Below, piece after piece: positions 1 through 7,911 of a stretch of DNA of 33,636 nucleotides. Position numbers and translations under genes: made by a program. Origin of the DNA: Algoriphagus terrigena DSM 22685. GTDB lineage: Bacteria; Bacteroidota; Bacteroidia; Cytophagales; Cyclobacteriaceae. Numbering within the stretch: position 1 is the stretch's first letter; each line of letters starts with the position of its first letter. Where the stretch lies: assembly GCF_000429445.1 (NCBI RefSeq), contig NZ_AUBW01000035.1, forward strand, positions 1 to 33,636. Reading direction: 5' to 3'. Below the pieces are notes generated by a model. It was not told the DNA's origin. It made no database searches and saw only the letters and a program-made list of their open reading frames with translations.

Positions 1-119
1 GTGCCTCCGGTGAGGACTTGGTTCTGTACGGCAACCTGCTCAGGCTCGCAGCCTGTCAACAGCAAGCCCGCTCCCACGGAGCCTGTAAAGAGGAGTTTGA
101 GGTTTTCTCTTCTGTTCAT
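1..119 (-). CDS. Gluconate 2-dehydrogenase subunit 3-like lipoprotein, N-terminal part only
   Basis: Only the first 39 residues lie in the window; the gene runs off the left edge. The start is an ATG at 117-119. The N-terminus MNRRENLKLL has a twin-arginine-like RRENLK, then a hydrophobic stretch and a lipobox LTGC with Cys24, so the product is probably exported and lipid-anchored. Such a leader directly after a GMC flavoprotein is typical of the small subunit (gluconate 2-dehydrogenase subunit 3 family) that accompanies membrane-bound sugar dehydrogenases in Bacteroidota. It starts only 3 nt after the stop of the GMC gene, so the two are surely co-transcribed and probably form one complex. 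The family call rests on context and leader; the diagnostic body of the protein is outside the window. Confidence 0.7.
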   Translation of the reverse strand, partial: MNRRENLKLLFTGSVGAGLLLTGCEPEQVAVQNQVLTGG

Positions 120-122
120 GGC

Positions 123-1865
123 TTAGATGTTTTTTTGTTTGAGTTGGTCCACGATGTATTCGGAGGTCCTCCAGGAGAGGGCCAGGATCGTCCAAGTGGG
201 GTTTTTGTCTGCCTGGGACACGAACGAACCCGCATCGACGACAAAGACGTTTTTGCAGTCGTGTGCCTGGCAGTTGGAGTTGACTACCGAAGACTTCGGA
301 TCGTCTCCCATCCGGGTGGTGCCCACTTCGTGGATGATCCGTCCCGGGGCGTGGAGGCCGTATTGGGACTCTGGTCCCGGCTTGGAACCCAGCAGGGTTG
401 CGCCTGCGTTGGTGAGGATCTCCTCAAAGGTGTCGTGCATGTGCTTGGCCTGCTTGAGCTCCTGATCCGTCCAGTTGTAGTGGAAGCGAAGTACCGGGAT
501 GCCGTACTTGTCTACCACATTCGGGTCGATCTCGCAGTAGTTTTCATAGCGGGGGACACTTTCTCCCCGGCCCGACATGCCCAGGGTAGACCCATAGAGC
601 CGCTTGATGTCTTTTTTCAGTCCTTCTCCGTAGCCGCCGTTTGCACTCGGATTGCCAAATTCATCTTTGATAAACTTGCGCATCGTGTCCATGCCGCCGC
701 CGGCTCCGTAGCTTGGCTGGCCCATGCCGCCCCAGTATTCGATGTGGTAGCCCCGGGCAAAGTCCAGCTTTTTGTTGTCCAGCCACCAGGGGGTGTACAT
801 GTGCATGCCGCCGACGCCGTCCTCGTTGTAGCGCTCACGGTCGATCAGGTCCGGGAGGATGCCCATCCGGTCCGCTCCGGTGGAGTCGTGGAGGTATCTG
901 CCCAAGGCTCCGGAGTCGCCGCCGATGCCGTTGGGATGGGTTTTGGATTTGGAGTTCATCAGGATCCGGGCGGATTCACAGGCGGAAGCGCCCAGGACTA
1001 CGACGCCTGCGCGAAGCTTGTATTCTTTCATGTCCATCTTGGAGATGAAGGACACGCCGGTGGCTTTGCCGCTGTCGTCGGTGGTGACCTTTCGGACCAT
1101 CGAGTAGGTGAAGAGCTCCACCTTGCCCTTTTTCATCGCGGGGTGAACCAGGCAGGTGCCTGCAGAAAAGTCGGCGTAGGCCTGACAGGCGCGGTTGCAC
1201 TGGGCACAGAAGAAGCAGGCGCCGCGTTCGTTGTTGACCGGCCGGGTAAGCATCGACAGCCGTCCGGGGATCATCGGCATGCCGGCTTTGTCGGCTCCTT
1301 TTTTGAGGAAAAGCTCGTGGAGTCTCGGCTTGGGAGGGGGGAGGAAAAATCCGTCGGGTTCGTTGTAGATGCCTTCTTTGGAGCCAAAAACCCCGATGAG
1401 TTTGTCTACTTTGTCATAGTAAGGCTTGACGTCGTCGTAGCCGATGGGCCAGTTGTCGCCCAAGCCGTCGATGCCGGCACGCTTGAAGTCGTTGGGGCCA
1501 AAGCGCAGGGAGATTCTTCCCCAGTGGTTGGTCCGGCCGCCGACCATGCGGGAGCGAAACCAGTCGAACTTGGTGCCGTCCTTGTGGGTGTAGGGTTCGC
1601 CCTCGATGTCCCAGCCGCCGATGGCCTGGTCAAAGTCGCCGAAAGGGCGGATTCGGGTGCCTGCACCACGTCTCGGGGATTCCCAGGGCGGACGGAGCTG
1701 GGTTCTGTCTTCGTCTTTTGCAGGGTCAAAATCCCCGCCCGCTTCTACCACAGCGACGCTCAGGCCGGCCTCGGAGAGGATCTTGGAGGCCATGCCCCCG
1801 CCTGCTCCCGAGCCCACGATGATCACGTCGTACACATCAGGTTTTTCTTGTATCTGAAAGCTCAT
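123..1865 (-). CDS. GMC-family FAD-dependent oxidoreductase (sugar dehydrogenase large subunit type)
   Basis: A 580-residue flavoprotein of the glucose-methanol-choline family. The Rossmann FAD motif GSGAGGG is at residues 18-24, with Glu41 at the end of the second strand. A second family motif, GGRTNHWGR, follows. A cysteine-rich GACFFCAQCNRAC segment in the middle is characteristic of the bacterial gluconate/glucoside dehydrogenase branch. The C-terminus has HEVGTTRMG and DKNPTWT, the usual catalytic-His and closing motifs. No signal peptide is seen; export could be by hitch-hiking on the RR-type leader of the small subunit encoded 3 nt downstream. The substrate cannot be read from sequence; glucoside 3-dehydrogenase (LacA-like) or another sugar or polyol is plausible. 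The ATG at 1865 is the first residue of the conserved protein. Confidence 0.9.
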   Translation of the reverse strand: MSFQIQEKPDVYDVIIVGSGAGGGMASKILSEAGLSVAVVEAGGDFDPAKDEDRTQLRPPWESPRRGAGTRIRPFGDFDQAIGGWDIEGEPYTHKDGTKFDWFRSRMVGGRTNHWGRISLRFGPNDFKRAGIDGLGDNWPIGYDDVKPYYDKVDKLIGVFGSKEGIYNEPDGFFLPPPKPRLHELFLKKGADKAGMPMIPGRLSMLTRPVNNERGACFFCAQCNRACQAYADFSAGTCLVHPAMKKGKVELFTYSMVRKVTTDDSGKATGVSFISKMDMKEYKLRAGVVVLGASACESARILMNSKSKTHPNGIGGDSGALGRYLHDSTGADRMGILPDLIDRERYNEDGVGGMHMYTPWWLDNKKLDFARGYHIEYWGGMGQPSYGAGGGMDTMRKFIKDEFGNPSANGGYGEGLKKDIKRLYGSTLGMSGRGESVPRYENYCEIDPNVVDKYGIPVLRFHYNWTDQELKQAKHMHDTFEEILTNAGATLLGSKPGPESQYGLHAPGRIIHEVGTTRMGDDPKSSVVNSNCQAHDCKNVFVVDAGSFVSQADKNPTWTILALSWRTSEYIVDQLKQKNI

Positions 1866-2402
1866 CAGAATGTTATTTTAGGTTGCAATACGTTTCCCGG
1901 ATCAACACACCACTTGCGCAATACCCTACTCCGATTGATCCGTCCGGAAAAATAGCGGGGAAAGATTAAATCGTCGGTTAAATCGCGGTTAAAAGCTTCC
2001 TGAATTTTGCTAATCCGACTCCCAGTCGACGAAAAATCCACTTAATCAGGATCGAATTCGCGTGAGCGAGTGACCTCCTTTGAAGATTAATGGCCAAACT
2101 GGACCGAACTAGACGTGCAGACAAGTCCTTCTTCTCCAGATCTGCACTATCTCCGGCAAAACGAGCAGATCCTGTCTGGTACGATCCCAGTCCCGCCTCA
2201 CTCCAACTCTGAGCGCTGGATGGGATTGCACCGTTCAGGCACAAGGACGCTCCAACCCGAAATGTCTTGGGGTTTTGACGGATAGACCAAGCTTCCACTT
2301 TCAGTCTCAATAACGGGCATGTTTTTTTATACAGATGTCCAAACAATCGACTAGCAGGGAGTCTTCAAAAATTGAAAATCTTGCGGAACTCGCTCCACCA
2401 TC
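1866..2402. other. Intergenic region between divergent genes, no gene seen
   Basis: This 537-bp spacer separates the leftward GMC gene from the rightward CrtA-like gene and must hold both promoters. No convincing promoter, hairpin with T-run or RNA gene is visible. Two overlapping leftward reading frames of about 100-120 codons exist, but their translations are rich in Ser, Arg and Leu without any recognisable domain and look like chance. Confidence 0.5.
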
Positions 2403-3113
2403 ATGAAGGATTTGCCAATTTCTCAGGTTAGCACTTTTACCCTGTTTAGGTTTCGGGGAAGGCATGCGTTCTGGATTTTTGGGCAGATGCAGAAAGCCAA
2501 AAAGAAATTTGACCGCGTGCCCGGTTTGCTGTTTTACAAACTGATGGGAAGCGGCGGAAAGAACGGGTTCTCCAAGATGCTGAATGTCAATACCTATGCA
2601 CTCCATTGCGTCTGGAGATCGGAGTCTGACGCAGAGAAGTTCTTCACTGAGTCAGCACTTTTTTCGGAGTTCGAAACCAGAGCCACGGAGCGGTACACCA
2701 TCTTTATGAAAACTGTCAAGGCGCATGGACTCTGGGATAAGCGCAACCCCTATTCTCCTCAAGATGTCTCTTCTTCGGGACCGATAGCGGTCATCACCAG
2801 AGCAAGGATACGATTGAGGTACGTCCCCAAATTCTGGCGGCACGTCCCCTCTTTGGGGACTCGCGCAACTCAGGCCAAGGGATCTATCTTCTCTATCGGC
2901 ATCGGTGAGTATCCATGGTTTATGCAGGCAACTTTCAGTATCTGGGAGTCCAGGGAAGCGATGCAGGCTTTCGCGTACGGCTCAGCTCTGCATACGGATG
3001 TCATCAGAAAAACCCGGGAGTTGGGATGGTATTCCGAAGAGCTCTTCGCCAATTTTGTTCCCTACAAGACGCTGGGAAGCTGGAAAGATCTACGTCTGGA
3101 ACTGGACCGTTAA
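2403..3113 (+). CDS. Spheroidene monooxygenase (CrtA)-like protein
   Basis: A 236-residue protein matching the CrtA family along its length. Family-like segments are the N-terminal FRFRGRHAFWIFGQM, the central VITRARIRLRYVPKFW, the GEYPWFMQATFSIWES stretch and the C-terminal TRELGWYSEELFANFVPYKT. CrtA oxygenates acyclic carotenoids in purple bacteria. The homologues in non-phototrophic Bacteroidota are of uncertain substrate, and no other carotenoid gene is nearby, so a carotenoid role here is only a guess. The gene stands alone, divergent from the GMC operon and convergent with csbD. The ATG at 2403 gives the usual family N-terminus, and the upstream sequence has no better start. Confidence 0.8.
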   Translation: MKDLPISQVSTFTLFRFRGRHAFWIFGQMQKAKKKFDRVPGLLFYKLMGSGGKNGFSKMLNVNTYALHCVWRSESDAEKFFTESALFSEFETRATERYTIFMKTVKAHGLWDKRNPYSPQDVSSSGPIAVITRARIRLRYVPKFWRHVPSLGTRATQAKGSIFSIGIGEYPWFMQATFSIWESREAMQAFAYGSALHTDVIRKTRELGWYSEELFANFVPYKTLGSWKDLRLELDR

Positions 3114-3193
3114 CGCGGGTTTCCCACTCTTTCGAGATCGCCGTTAATCCGGGCTTTTACCACATCTCCAATAACTGATCGTTTCAAAGGGGC

Positions 3194-3221
3194 AAAAAAA
3201 AGAGGCACATTGCTGTGCCTC
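3194..3221 (-). terminator. Intrinsic terminator of the CsbD gene
   Basis: Perfect 8-bp arms GAGGCACA (3202-3209) and TGTGCCTC (3214-3221) enclose a 4-nt loop. Read leftward the hairpin is followed by eight T residues (A-run at 3194-3201). It lies 26 nt past the csbD stop. Confidence 0.9.
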
Positions 3222-3247
3222 CTACCCTTATTTTATTTCAACTCAGA

Positions 3248-3439
3248 CTAGTCCTGATCGATGAATCGGTTCAGTTCTTCCTGGGTTTTCCCTGTTTTTT
3301 TCTGGATTCTCCCGAGCAGCTCGTTCTCCTTGCCCTCTACATAGGTCAGGTCATCGTCTGTCAACTCCGCGTATTGTTGCTTGAGCTTTCCTTTGATGAT
3401 GTTCCAGTTTCCTTTGATCTTATTTTCGGTACTGTTCAT
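3248..3439 (-). CDS. CsbD family general stress protein
   Basis: A 63-residue, highly charged, helical protein with the family pattern: N-terminal NKIKGNWNIIKGKLKQQY, then ELTDDDLTYVEGKENELLGRI and a C-terminal GKTQEELNRFID. CsbD-like proteins are small soluble proteins induced in the general stress response of many bacteria; their biochemical role is not known. The length is normal for the family. The gene is monocistronic, with its own terminator and a -24/-12-like motif 29 nt before the start codon. The start ATG at 3437-3439 gives the canonical beginning of the domain. Confidence 0.95.
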   Translation of the reverse strand: MNSTENKIKGNWNIIKGKLKQQYAELTDDDLTYVEGKENELLGRIQKKTGKTQEELNRFIDQD

Positions 3440-3468
3440 GATTATATGGATTTAGTTCGGTGACTATA

Positions 3469-3485
3469 AGCCAAAGCCCATGCCA
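3469..3485 (-). promoter_or_regulatory. Possible sigma54-type (-24/-12) promoter of csbD
   Basis: Read leftward the 17 bases are TGGCATGGGCTTTGGCT. They match the sigma54 consensus TGGCACG-N4-TTGCW in the -24 box and in TTG at the right spacing, but have GG instead of GC at -12. The motif ends 29 nt before the start codon. Matching motifs lie before two neighbouring genes at the same distance. Confidence 0.4.
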
Positions 3486-3638
3486 CCGCAGCCGAATCCC
3501 AGACAATCCATCTCTACGTCGGGGAAACATGCTTTTTGTGTAGTCACCTCGCTCGTCGCTGCTCTCATAGCGAGGTCGGTTTGCAGCAAAATCCTCACTC
3601 TGTAACGATTTTTTCACAATACGGCAAACAACTAGCCA

Positions 3639-4154
3639 TCATAGACTGTCATTGAGATGGCGTCCTCTGGTGAGCATGTCCGCCCACAGCGGGCCCATCT
3701 GCATATAACCCGGATCCTGGCTGTCCAGCAGCAGGGTTCCTTGGCCTTCCGTCCTATCCGTGCTGTCCTTCGATCGATAGAAGGTCTGAATCCACAGGGC
3801 GTCATTGTCATATCGGTACACGCGTCGGAACTCGTATTCATTCCAGGTGACCCAAGGCCCTACCGCCACTTCGGCGGGAAAATCCTCATCGCTGTCCTCG
3901 GATCGGTGAAATTTCTGCCGAAAAGCGGCCCAGTCAAAGCTTTCTGGAGCATCCAGCTCTACCCTGACCCCGTTGGCGCTGTTTAGGGAATCGCTCCAGG
4001 GAGTGCGGACGTCTTCCGTTACCGTCGGCTGAATCCCGACCGTATCGGCGTTGTCGTCTTCGAGCGAATCTCCCTTGGGCTTGCATGAGAAAATAAAAAA
4101 CAACAGGAATGCAACTGCCCCTGATCTAATAAACTGTGTTTGATAGCGTTTCAT
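3639..4154 (-). CDS. Hypothetical lipoprotein
   Basis: A 171-residue protein with a lipoprotein signal: basic MKRYQTQFIR, a hydrophobic stretch and FIFSC with Cys24 as lipidation site. The next ~35 residues are an acidic, low-complexity linker (GDSLEDDNADTV and on). The rest is a small soluble domain rich in Trp, Tyr and Asp, with segments such as VGPWVTWNEYEFRRVYRYD and GTLLLDSQDPGYMQMGPLW. I do not recognise a family. It lies within the stress-gene cluster and has a -24/-12-like motif 30 nt before its ATG, in the same position as in csbD, so it may be part of the same response. Confidence 0.75.
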   Translation of the reverse strand: MKRYQTQFIRSGAVAFLLFFIFSCKPKGDSLEDDNADTVGIQPTVTEDVRTPWSDSLNSANGVRVELDAPESFDWAAFRQKFHRSEDSDEDFPAEVAVGPWVTWNEYEFRRVYRYDNDALWIQTFYRSKDSTDRTEGQGTLLLDSQDPGYMQMGPLWADMLTRGRHLNDSL

Positions 4155-4184
4155 GGTTAATCGTCATTGGTTAGACTGCTTTGA

Positions 4185-4201
4185 ATCCAAGTATTGTACC
4201 A
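4185..4201 (-). promoter_or_regulatory. Possible sigma54-type promoter of the lipoprotein gene
   Basis: Read leftward: TGGTACAATACTTGGAT. TGG and TTGG are spaced as in the csbD motif (start to start 11 nt) and the motif ends 30 nt before the ATG at 4154. It differs from the sigma54 consensus at the fourth base and at -12. Confidence 0.35.
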
Positions 4202-4261
4202 GTGGATGTAACCATGAGCTTCGCCGCTATTCGGCCCATTGCCTTCCCCGGCACCGGGTAC

Positions 4262-4278
4262 TGGCATCGTTCTTGGCT
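4262..4278 (+). promoter_or_regulatory. Possible sigma54-type promoter of the 122-residue membrane protein gene
   Basis: TGGCATCGTTCTTGGCT, nearly the same boxes as upstream of csbD (TGGCAT and TTGGCT at identical spacing). It ends 28 nt before the ATG at 4307. Its presence also argues for that ATG rather than an upstream start at 4181, which would place the motif inside the coding region. Confidence 0.4.
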
Positions 4279-4306
4279 AGGAAATGACAACCAACCAACT
4301 ACTATT

Positions 4307-4675
4307 ATGGACTATCTCGTTATCAGTATCGTCGCCATACTTATCCTGGCGCTCTTTGTCGCGATCCTGCTCATCAATTCCAAGACTAGCAGCAGCGTGA
4401 GACTTGAAGGAAAAACCCTGACTGTCGGCTATCCCCTGAAAAAGGATGTGATCGATCTCGAAAAAGACCTCAGGAGCTGGAACCTTCGCAGGATGAATCT
4501 GATGTGGCGGGGAAAGTTGTATGCCTTGAGTTTGGAGCTGCAGGACGGTGCGTGGAAGAAGATATACTTCAGATCCCGAACGCAAAAAAAGATCAGACCC
4601 CTAGTCTCCATTCTGAATGACATTGCCCCAACCGGGAAGATTGAAACTCAGCAGGGTGCGGCAACTGCTTCGTAG
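4307..4675 (+). CDS. Hypothetical single-pass membrane protein
   Basis: A 122-residue protein beginning MDYLVISIVAILIL. Residues 3-24 form one transmembrane helix. The rest is a basic cytoplasmic-type domain with a strand-rich start (SSVRLEGKTLTVGYPLKK) and a segment LRSWNLRRMNLMWRGKLYALSLEL, ending in an Ala/Gln/Ser tail. I do not recognise the family. The open frame extends upstream to 4181 but the added 42 residues look noncoding, and a promoter-like motif lies at 4262-4278, so the ATG at 4307 is chosen. It is transcribed away from the lipoprotein gene and both could share regulation through the facing motifs at 4185-4201 and 4262-4278. Confidence 0.7.
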   Translation: MDYLVISIVAILILALFVAILLINSKTSSSVRLEGKTLTVGYPLKKDVIDLEKDLRSWNLRRMNLMWRGKLYALSLELQDGAWKKIYFRSRTQKKIRPLVSILNDIAPTGKIETQQGAATAS

Positions 4676-4860
4676 TACGATCTTCGAGGCAAGCCTGACA
4701 TCCGCATCCTTTATGCTTTATAGCCGATCCCACTATTCTGGGATTTCGGAGGACAGATTATCAAACAATCGCAATTGATCCTAAACAGGCCTCAGGTTTT
4801 CCTTAACACACCAAGATTCCCACACGGAACCTATTGATCTACAGATAAACCATCGACGCT

Positions 4861-5235
4861 ATGAAAATCATCAGTCCAAAACTCCACGCCTACATCGACT
4901 ATGTCATCGCAGCAGTTCTGATTCTGTTCCACTGGATCTTCGGCTATGAACTGGATGAAGCTTCATCCTGGATTCCTTTGATACTTGGTGTCACATTCCT
5001 CACTTACAGTATCTTGACAAGATTCCGCGATGAGCATTTTGGGATGATCCCACTCAGAATCCATCTCATTCTTGACATGCTGGTGGGGATCACGCTGATC
5101 CTCGTTCCCTGGATACTGGGCGACGCAGATCGACTTCCCTACCTCCAGTCAGGTCTTGGCGTCCTCATCCTGCTGATTGCTTTCATGACGAAACCCATTC
5201 CCTACGGAAAGATCGATCCACGCACCGAAGCCTAA
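4861..5235 (+). CDS. SPW repeat family integral membrane protein
   Basis: A 124-residue protein with four predicted transmembrane helices. The helical-hairpin unit is repeated: residues 9-30 (HAYIDYVIAAVLILFHWIFG and on) and 68-89 (HLILDMLVGITLILVPWILG and on) share H-x3-D, LIL, W and G positions. This is the pattern of the SPW family, whose name comes from the Ser-Pro-Trp motif before the second helix of each repeat; here it reads LFHW and LVPW. The function of the family is unknown. The gene is convergent with the DUF6766 gene; stop codons are 43 nt apart. No -24/-12-like motif was found upstream. Confidence 0.85.
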   Translation: MKIISPKLHAYIDYVIAAVLILFHWIFGYELDEASSWIPLILGVTFLTYSILTRFRDEHFGMIPLRIHLILDMLVGITLILVPWILGDADRLPYLQSGLGVLILLIAFMTKPIPYGKIDPRTEA

Positions 5236-5278
5236 GGCTCTTTGCAAATTGTGTTGCAGTTCCGTTGGATCCTTAGCC

Positions 5279-5944
5279 TTATGGATTCTCACTGTGAGGC
5301 ATGTCCACCGGCTTTGATTCAGGTGAGCCTTTTTCGCGTAGCCAGATAGACAGGATCACGATAGAAGCCACAGCCATAAATTCACTCTGCCAGTTTTGGA
5401 AGGACTCAAACCAGAACCGGGATTCGAACAAGTAGGAAGCAGCTTCCACCGTGGGCTTGCCTTTAATGGACTGCTCGAGGTTGAAGTCGTGAAAGCTGCC
5501 GAAAAAATGGAGCACGAAGGAAACGACAAACAAAATCCCAAACGCTATCGACAAGGAATGCTTGTAGATTGACAGCCAGATGCCGCCTTTTCTAACAGGC
5601 CAGGGAGCATCGGGATGTGGAGTCGGCTCTTTGTCCACATCTTCCTCGCCCTCCAGTTTCTTGGACTCACTGGAGCCCTTTTGGCGGAGCGATATGGTGA
5701 GCAAGACATATAGCATCATCTGCAAAAATTCGCTCTCCCAGTTTTCAAAGGTAGCTTGCAGGAAATGCCCGCTTTGCAGGTATTCGCCTATCGACAGGGG
5801 CGCCTGTCCTTCTTCAACCAGCTCTTTGTTTTCCGTAATCCAGCCGGTATAGGCCTGACCGGATAATGTCACAATCATCAGGGCGATCAGGACTATCCCG
5901 AGGCTGTTGCGATAGAAAAAACCGTTCTTCGACATAGATGGCAT
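5279..5944 (-). CDS. DUF6766-like membrane protein with internal duplication
   Basis: A 221-residue membrane protein with two homologous halves. Each half has a transmembrane segment at its start (around residues 12-30 and 130-150), then a periplasmic loop, then a motif FENWESEFLQ or FQNWQSEFMA leading into a second helix that ends in SLRQKGSSESK or WLREKGSPESK. The halves are joined by an acidic, Pro-rich linker near residues 97-115. The FxNWxSEF signature is that of DUF6766; no function is known. It lies 12 nt behind the FAD/Rieske gene, so the two are co-transcribed and may act together, for example with the membrane protein as a partner of the oxidoreductase. Met1 (5944) or Met4 (5935) could be the start. 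Confidence 0.8.
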   Translation of the reverse strand: MPSMSKNGFFYRNSLGIVLIALMIVTLSGQAYTGWITENKELVEEGQAPLSIGEYLQSGHFLQATFENWESEFLQMMLYVLLTISLRQKGSSESKKLEGEEDVDKEPTPHPDAPWPVRKGGIWLSIYKHSLSIAFGILFVVSFVLHFFGSFHDFNLEQSIKGKPTVEAASYLFESRFWFESFQNWQSEFMAVASIVILSIWLREKGSPESKPVDMPHSENP

Positions 5945-5956
5945 TTTTATGTTTCG

Positions 5957-7471
5957 TCAGTCTTTTTCAACCCGGGTCAGACCGCTGACGGAGGGACCTG
6001 TCAGCATCCTTCCGTTCACATTGAAGCGGGATCCGTGGCAGGGACAATCCCATGAGATCTCCGCACCGTTCCATCGCACCTCGCATTTGGCGTGGGGACA
6101 GGTACTTTTCAGGACATGAAGCCTGCCGCTGACTTCCTTGTATACGGCAAAGATTTCACCCTCATGTTTAACCACCTTGGCCTCTCCTGCGCCGATTTCT
6201 GCCATCGACGCTACCCGCTCGGCAAACAGCTTGTCCTTGATGAAGTCCACCGCGACTGCGGTCTGTTCCTTAACAAAGTCCGCGAACCCAGCAATCGGCT
6301 TGATCCTGGAGGGGCTGAACAGATTTTCGTACTTGCTACTGCCGGTGAGGATGAGGTCAGCGATGATGGTGGCCGAGAGCGTTCCCAGCATCATGCCATT
6401 GCCCCGGAATCCCGTGGCGGTAAAGATTCTCCCCGCGCTTCCCGGCAACACTCCGATATAGGGAAATCCGTCTACCGGTTCGTAGTATTGGCTTGACCAG
6501 CTGTATTTCACCTGATCTACGTCAAAGTAGGCGCGGACGTAATTTTCCAGCTTGGAAAACCGCTCCCCGGTATCTTCTGCCTGGCCGGTCTTATGGTCTT
6601 CGCCGCCGGCAATCAGTAGCTTCTCTCCGTCGATTTCGTGTGTCCTGTAGTAGTGATAGGGATCTTCCAGATCGTAACCGAGTTCTTTTGGATAGAGCCG
6701 ATCCTTCAGCGTGAAGGCCATCACGTAGCTTCTATAGGGAGCGATCATGAAGTGCAGCTTATTGATCCCCGGAGGGGTATGTGTCGCATACACTACATGA
6801 TTGGCTATGACCATCCCTCCTGAGGTGGACAGGGCGACCTGCTCGTCAGTTTCCTCGTGGTCTTGACAGACGCAGCCTTCTACGATCACACCCCCGGACT
6901 GCAGGAAGCTCTCACACAGCGCCCGGATGTACTTGACGGGATGAAATTGTCCCTGATTGGGAATTTCCACCGCCTTCTTGAAAGGGATCGGAAATGAGAT
7001 TTCGTCGATATAGTTCATCTCGTGGCCGACATTCCGGGCTCCTTTCACCATATCCTCCAGCTGTCGGACCTGCTTATCATCCAGCGCAAAAAGATGGGCG
7101 CTTTTCTTTTCGAAGTCGCAGTCGATGGCGTTTTCCCGGACGTTGGTTTCGATGATACGCATGGCGTCACGGCCACATTCTTTAAAAAGGCGAGCATTTT
7201 CCTCCCCATGATCGCTGATTGCCTCGCCAAATGTCGTGTCGAAGAAGTCGTTAAGATGGGCCGTAGTGCCTCCCGAGGTTCCAAATCCGATATTTGCGGC
7301 GTCCAAAAGGACACAGTTTTTACCGGCCTTCTGGAGGTTGTACGCGGTGGTAACGCCCGTGATTCCCCCTCCTACAATGGCTACATCGAAGACTCTGGAC
7401 GTATAACTGTCAGCAGCAAAACTCTTGATCTCCTGCTGCCAGACGCTTTTTCTTGCTCCGTCTCTGTTCAT
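5957..7471 (-). CDS. FAD-dependent oxidoreductase with C-terminal Rieske [2Fe-2S] domain
   Basis: A 504-residue two-domain redox protein. Residues 28-400 are a DAO-type (D-amino acid oxidase-like) flavin domain: the FAD-binding VAIVGGGITG is at residues 30-39, LLDA closes the second strand, and the late GFRGNGMMLG binds the flavin. Residues ~410-504 are a Rieske domain with Cys458-Pro-His460 and Cys476-Pro-Cys-His479, all four ligands of the [2Fe-2S] cluster present. Proteins of this fusion type (YhfW-like) are common in Bacilli and Bacteroidota; the substrate is unknown. No signal peptide is seen, so it should act in the cytoplasm. It is first in an operon with the DUF6766 gene, 12 nt downstream. 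Confidence 0.9.
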   Translation of the reverse strand: MNRDGARKSVWQQEIKSFAADSYTSRVFDVAIVGGGITGVTTAYNLQKAGKNCVLLDAANIGFGTSGGTTAHLNDFFDTTFGEAISDHGEENARLFKECGRDAMRIIETNVRENAIDCDFEKKSAHLFALDDKQVRQLEDMVKGARNVGHEMNYIDEISFPIPFKKAVEIPNQGQFHPVKYIRALCESFLQSGGVIVEGCVCQDHEETDEQVALSTSGGMVIANHVVYATHTPPGINKLHFMIAPYRSYVMAFTLKDRLYPKELGYDLEDPYHYYRTHEIDGEKLLIAGGEDHKTGQAEDTGERFSKLENYVRAYFDVDQVKYSWSSQYYEPVDGFPYIGVLPGSAGRIFTATGFRGNGMMLGTLSATIIADLILTGSSKYENLFSPSRIKPIAGFADFVKEQTAVAVDFIKDKLFAERVASMAEIGAGEAKVVKHEGEIFAVYKEVSGRLHVLKSTCPHAKCEVRWNGAEISWDCPCHGSRFNVNGRMLTGPSVSGLTRVEKD

Positions 7472-7691
7472 GATTCTATGTTTTAGTATTAAACTGCTAT
7501 TGGTTATTCGATTAAATTAAATGGCCTGTGGGCGGCACACATTCCCCGGACTTCAGACCTTCCAAGGGCGGCGAGAGATTGATCTTCATCGTTCGCCGAG
7601 TCTTTAAACTATCGCATGAGAATGCCGATAGTGAACAAGCAAACAGTGACTATTTCACCAGTTCAGGGGCCCGGAAATGCCGCCCATATGC
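7472..7691. other. Intergenic spacer, promoter side of the FAD/Rieske gene
   Basis: Lies between the start of the leftward FAD/Rieske gene and the terminator of the DUF4142 gene. No gene or clear promoter is seen. The first 60 bases upstream of the ATG are AT-rich. Confidence 0.4.
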
Positions 7692-7738
7692 AAAAAAACT
7701 CCCGCCTTCTCGACTCTATTGAGAGAAAAAAGCGGGAG
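7692..7738 (-). terminator. Intrinsic terminator downstream of the DUF4142 gene
   Basis: Arms CTCCCGC (7699-7705) and GCGGGAG (7732-7738) pair perfectly. Read leftward the hairpin is followed by seven T residues (A-run at 7692-7698). The 26-nt loop is long but can itself pair partly. It is about 170 nt past the stop codon. A second perfect hairpin, CCGCAAG/CTTGCGG at 7787-7803, lies between but has no T-run. Confidence 0.65.
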
Positions 7739-7911
7739 AATGGCCGTTCCAGTGAGGGCGACCTACTTAAGGCTTGATGATGCAGCCCGCAAGCAGCTTG
7801 CGGAATTGTCCCGTTCCCTATCACGAGGTTCCGGGCTTCCTGCGGGTGCTGATCAAGCCTTTTCTATCCCCATCTCAGACCGGGAAAGATTCGTTTAGAA
7901 TCCCCAGACGC

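Noticed and set aside
18..1955. A 645-codon rightward open frame across the GMC gene
   Set aside because: It is the antisense of a gene with clear GMC motifs and has no domain of its own; GC-rich codon use keeps the opposite frame open.
1978..2606. Two leftward frames of ~100-120 codons upstream of the CrtA-like gene
   Set aside because: One overlaps the CrtA-like coding start, both lack recognisable domains and have a composition like translated noncoding DNA.
5233..5281. Bidirectional terminator between SPW and DUF6766 genes (TAAGGCT/AGCCTTA)
   Set aside because: Arms of 7 bp with a 35-nt loop and no T-run; the likeness comes from the two similar gene ends.
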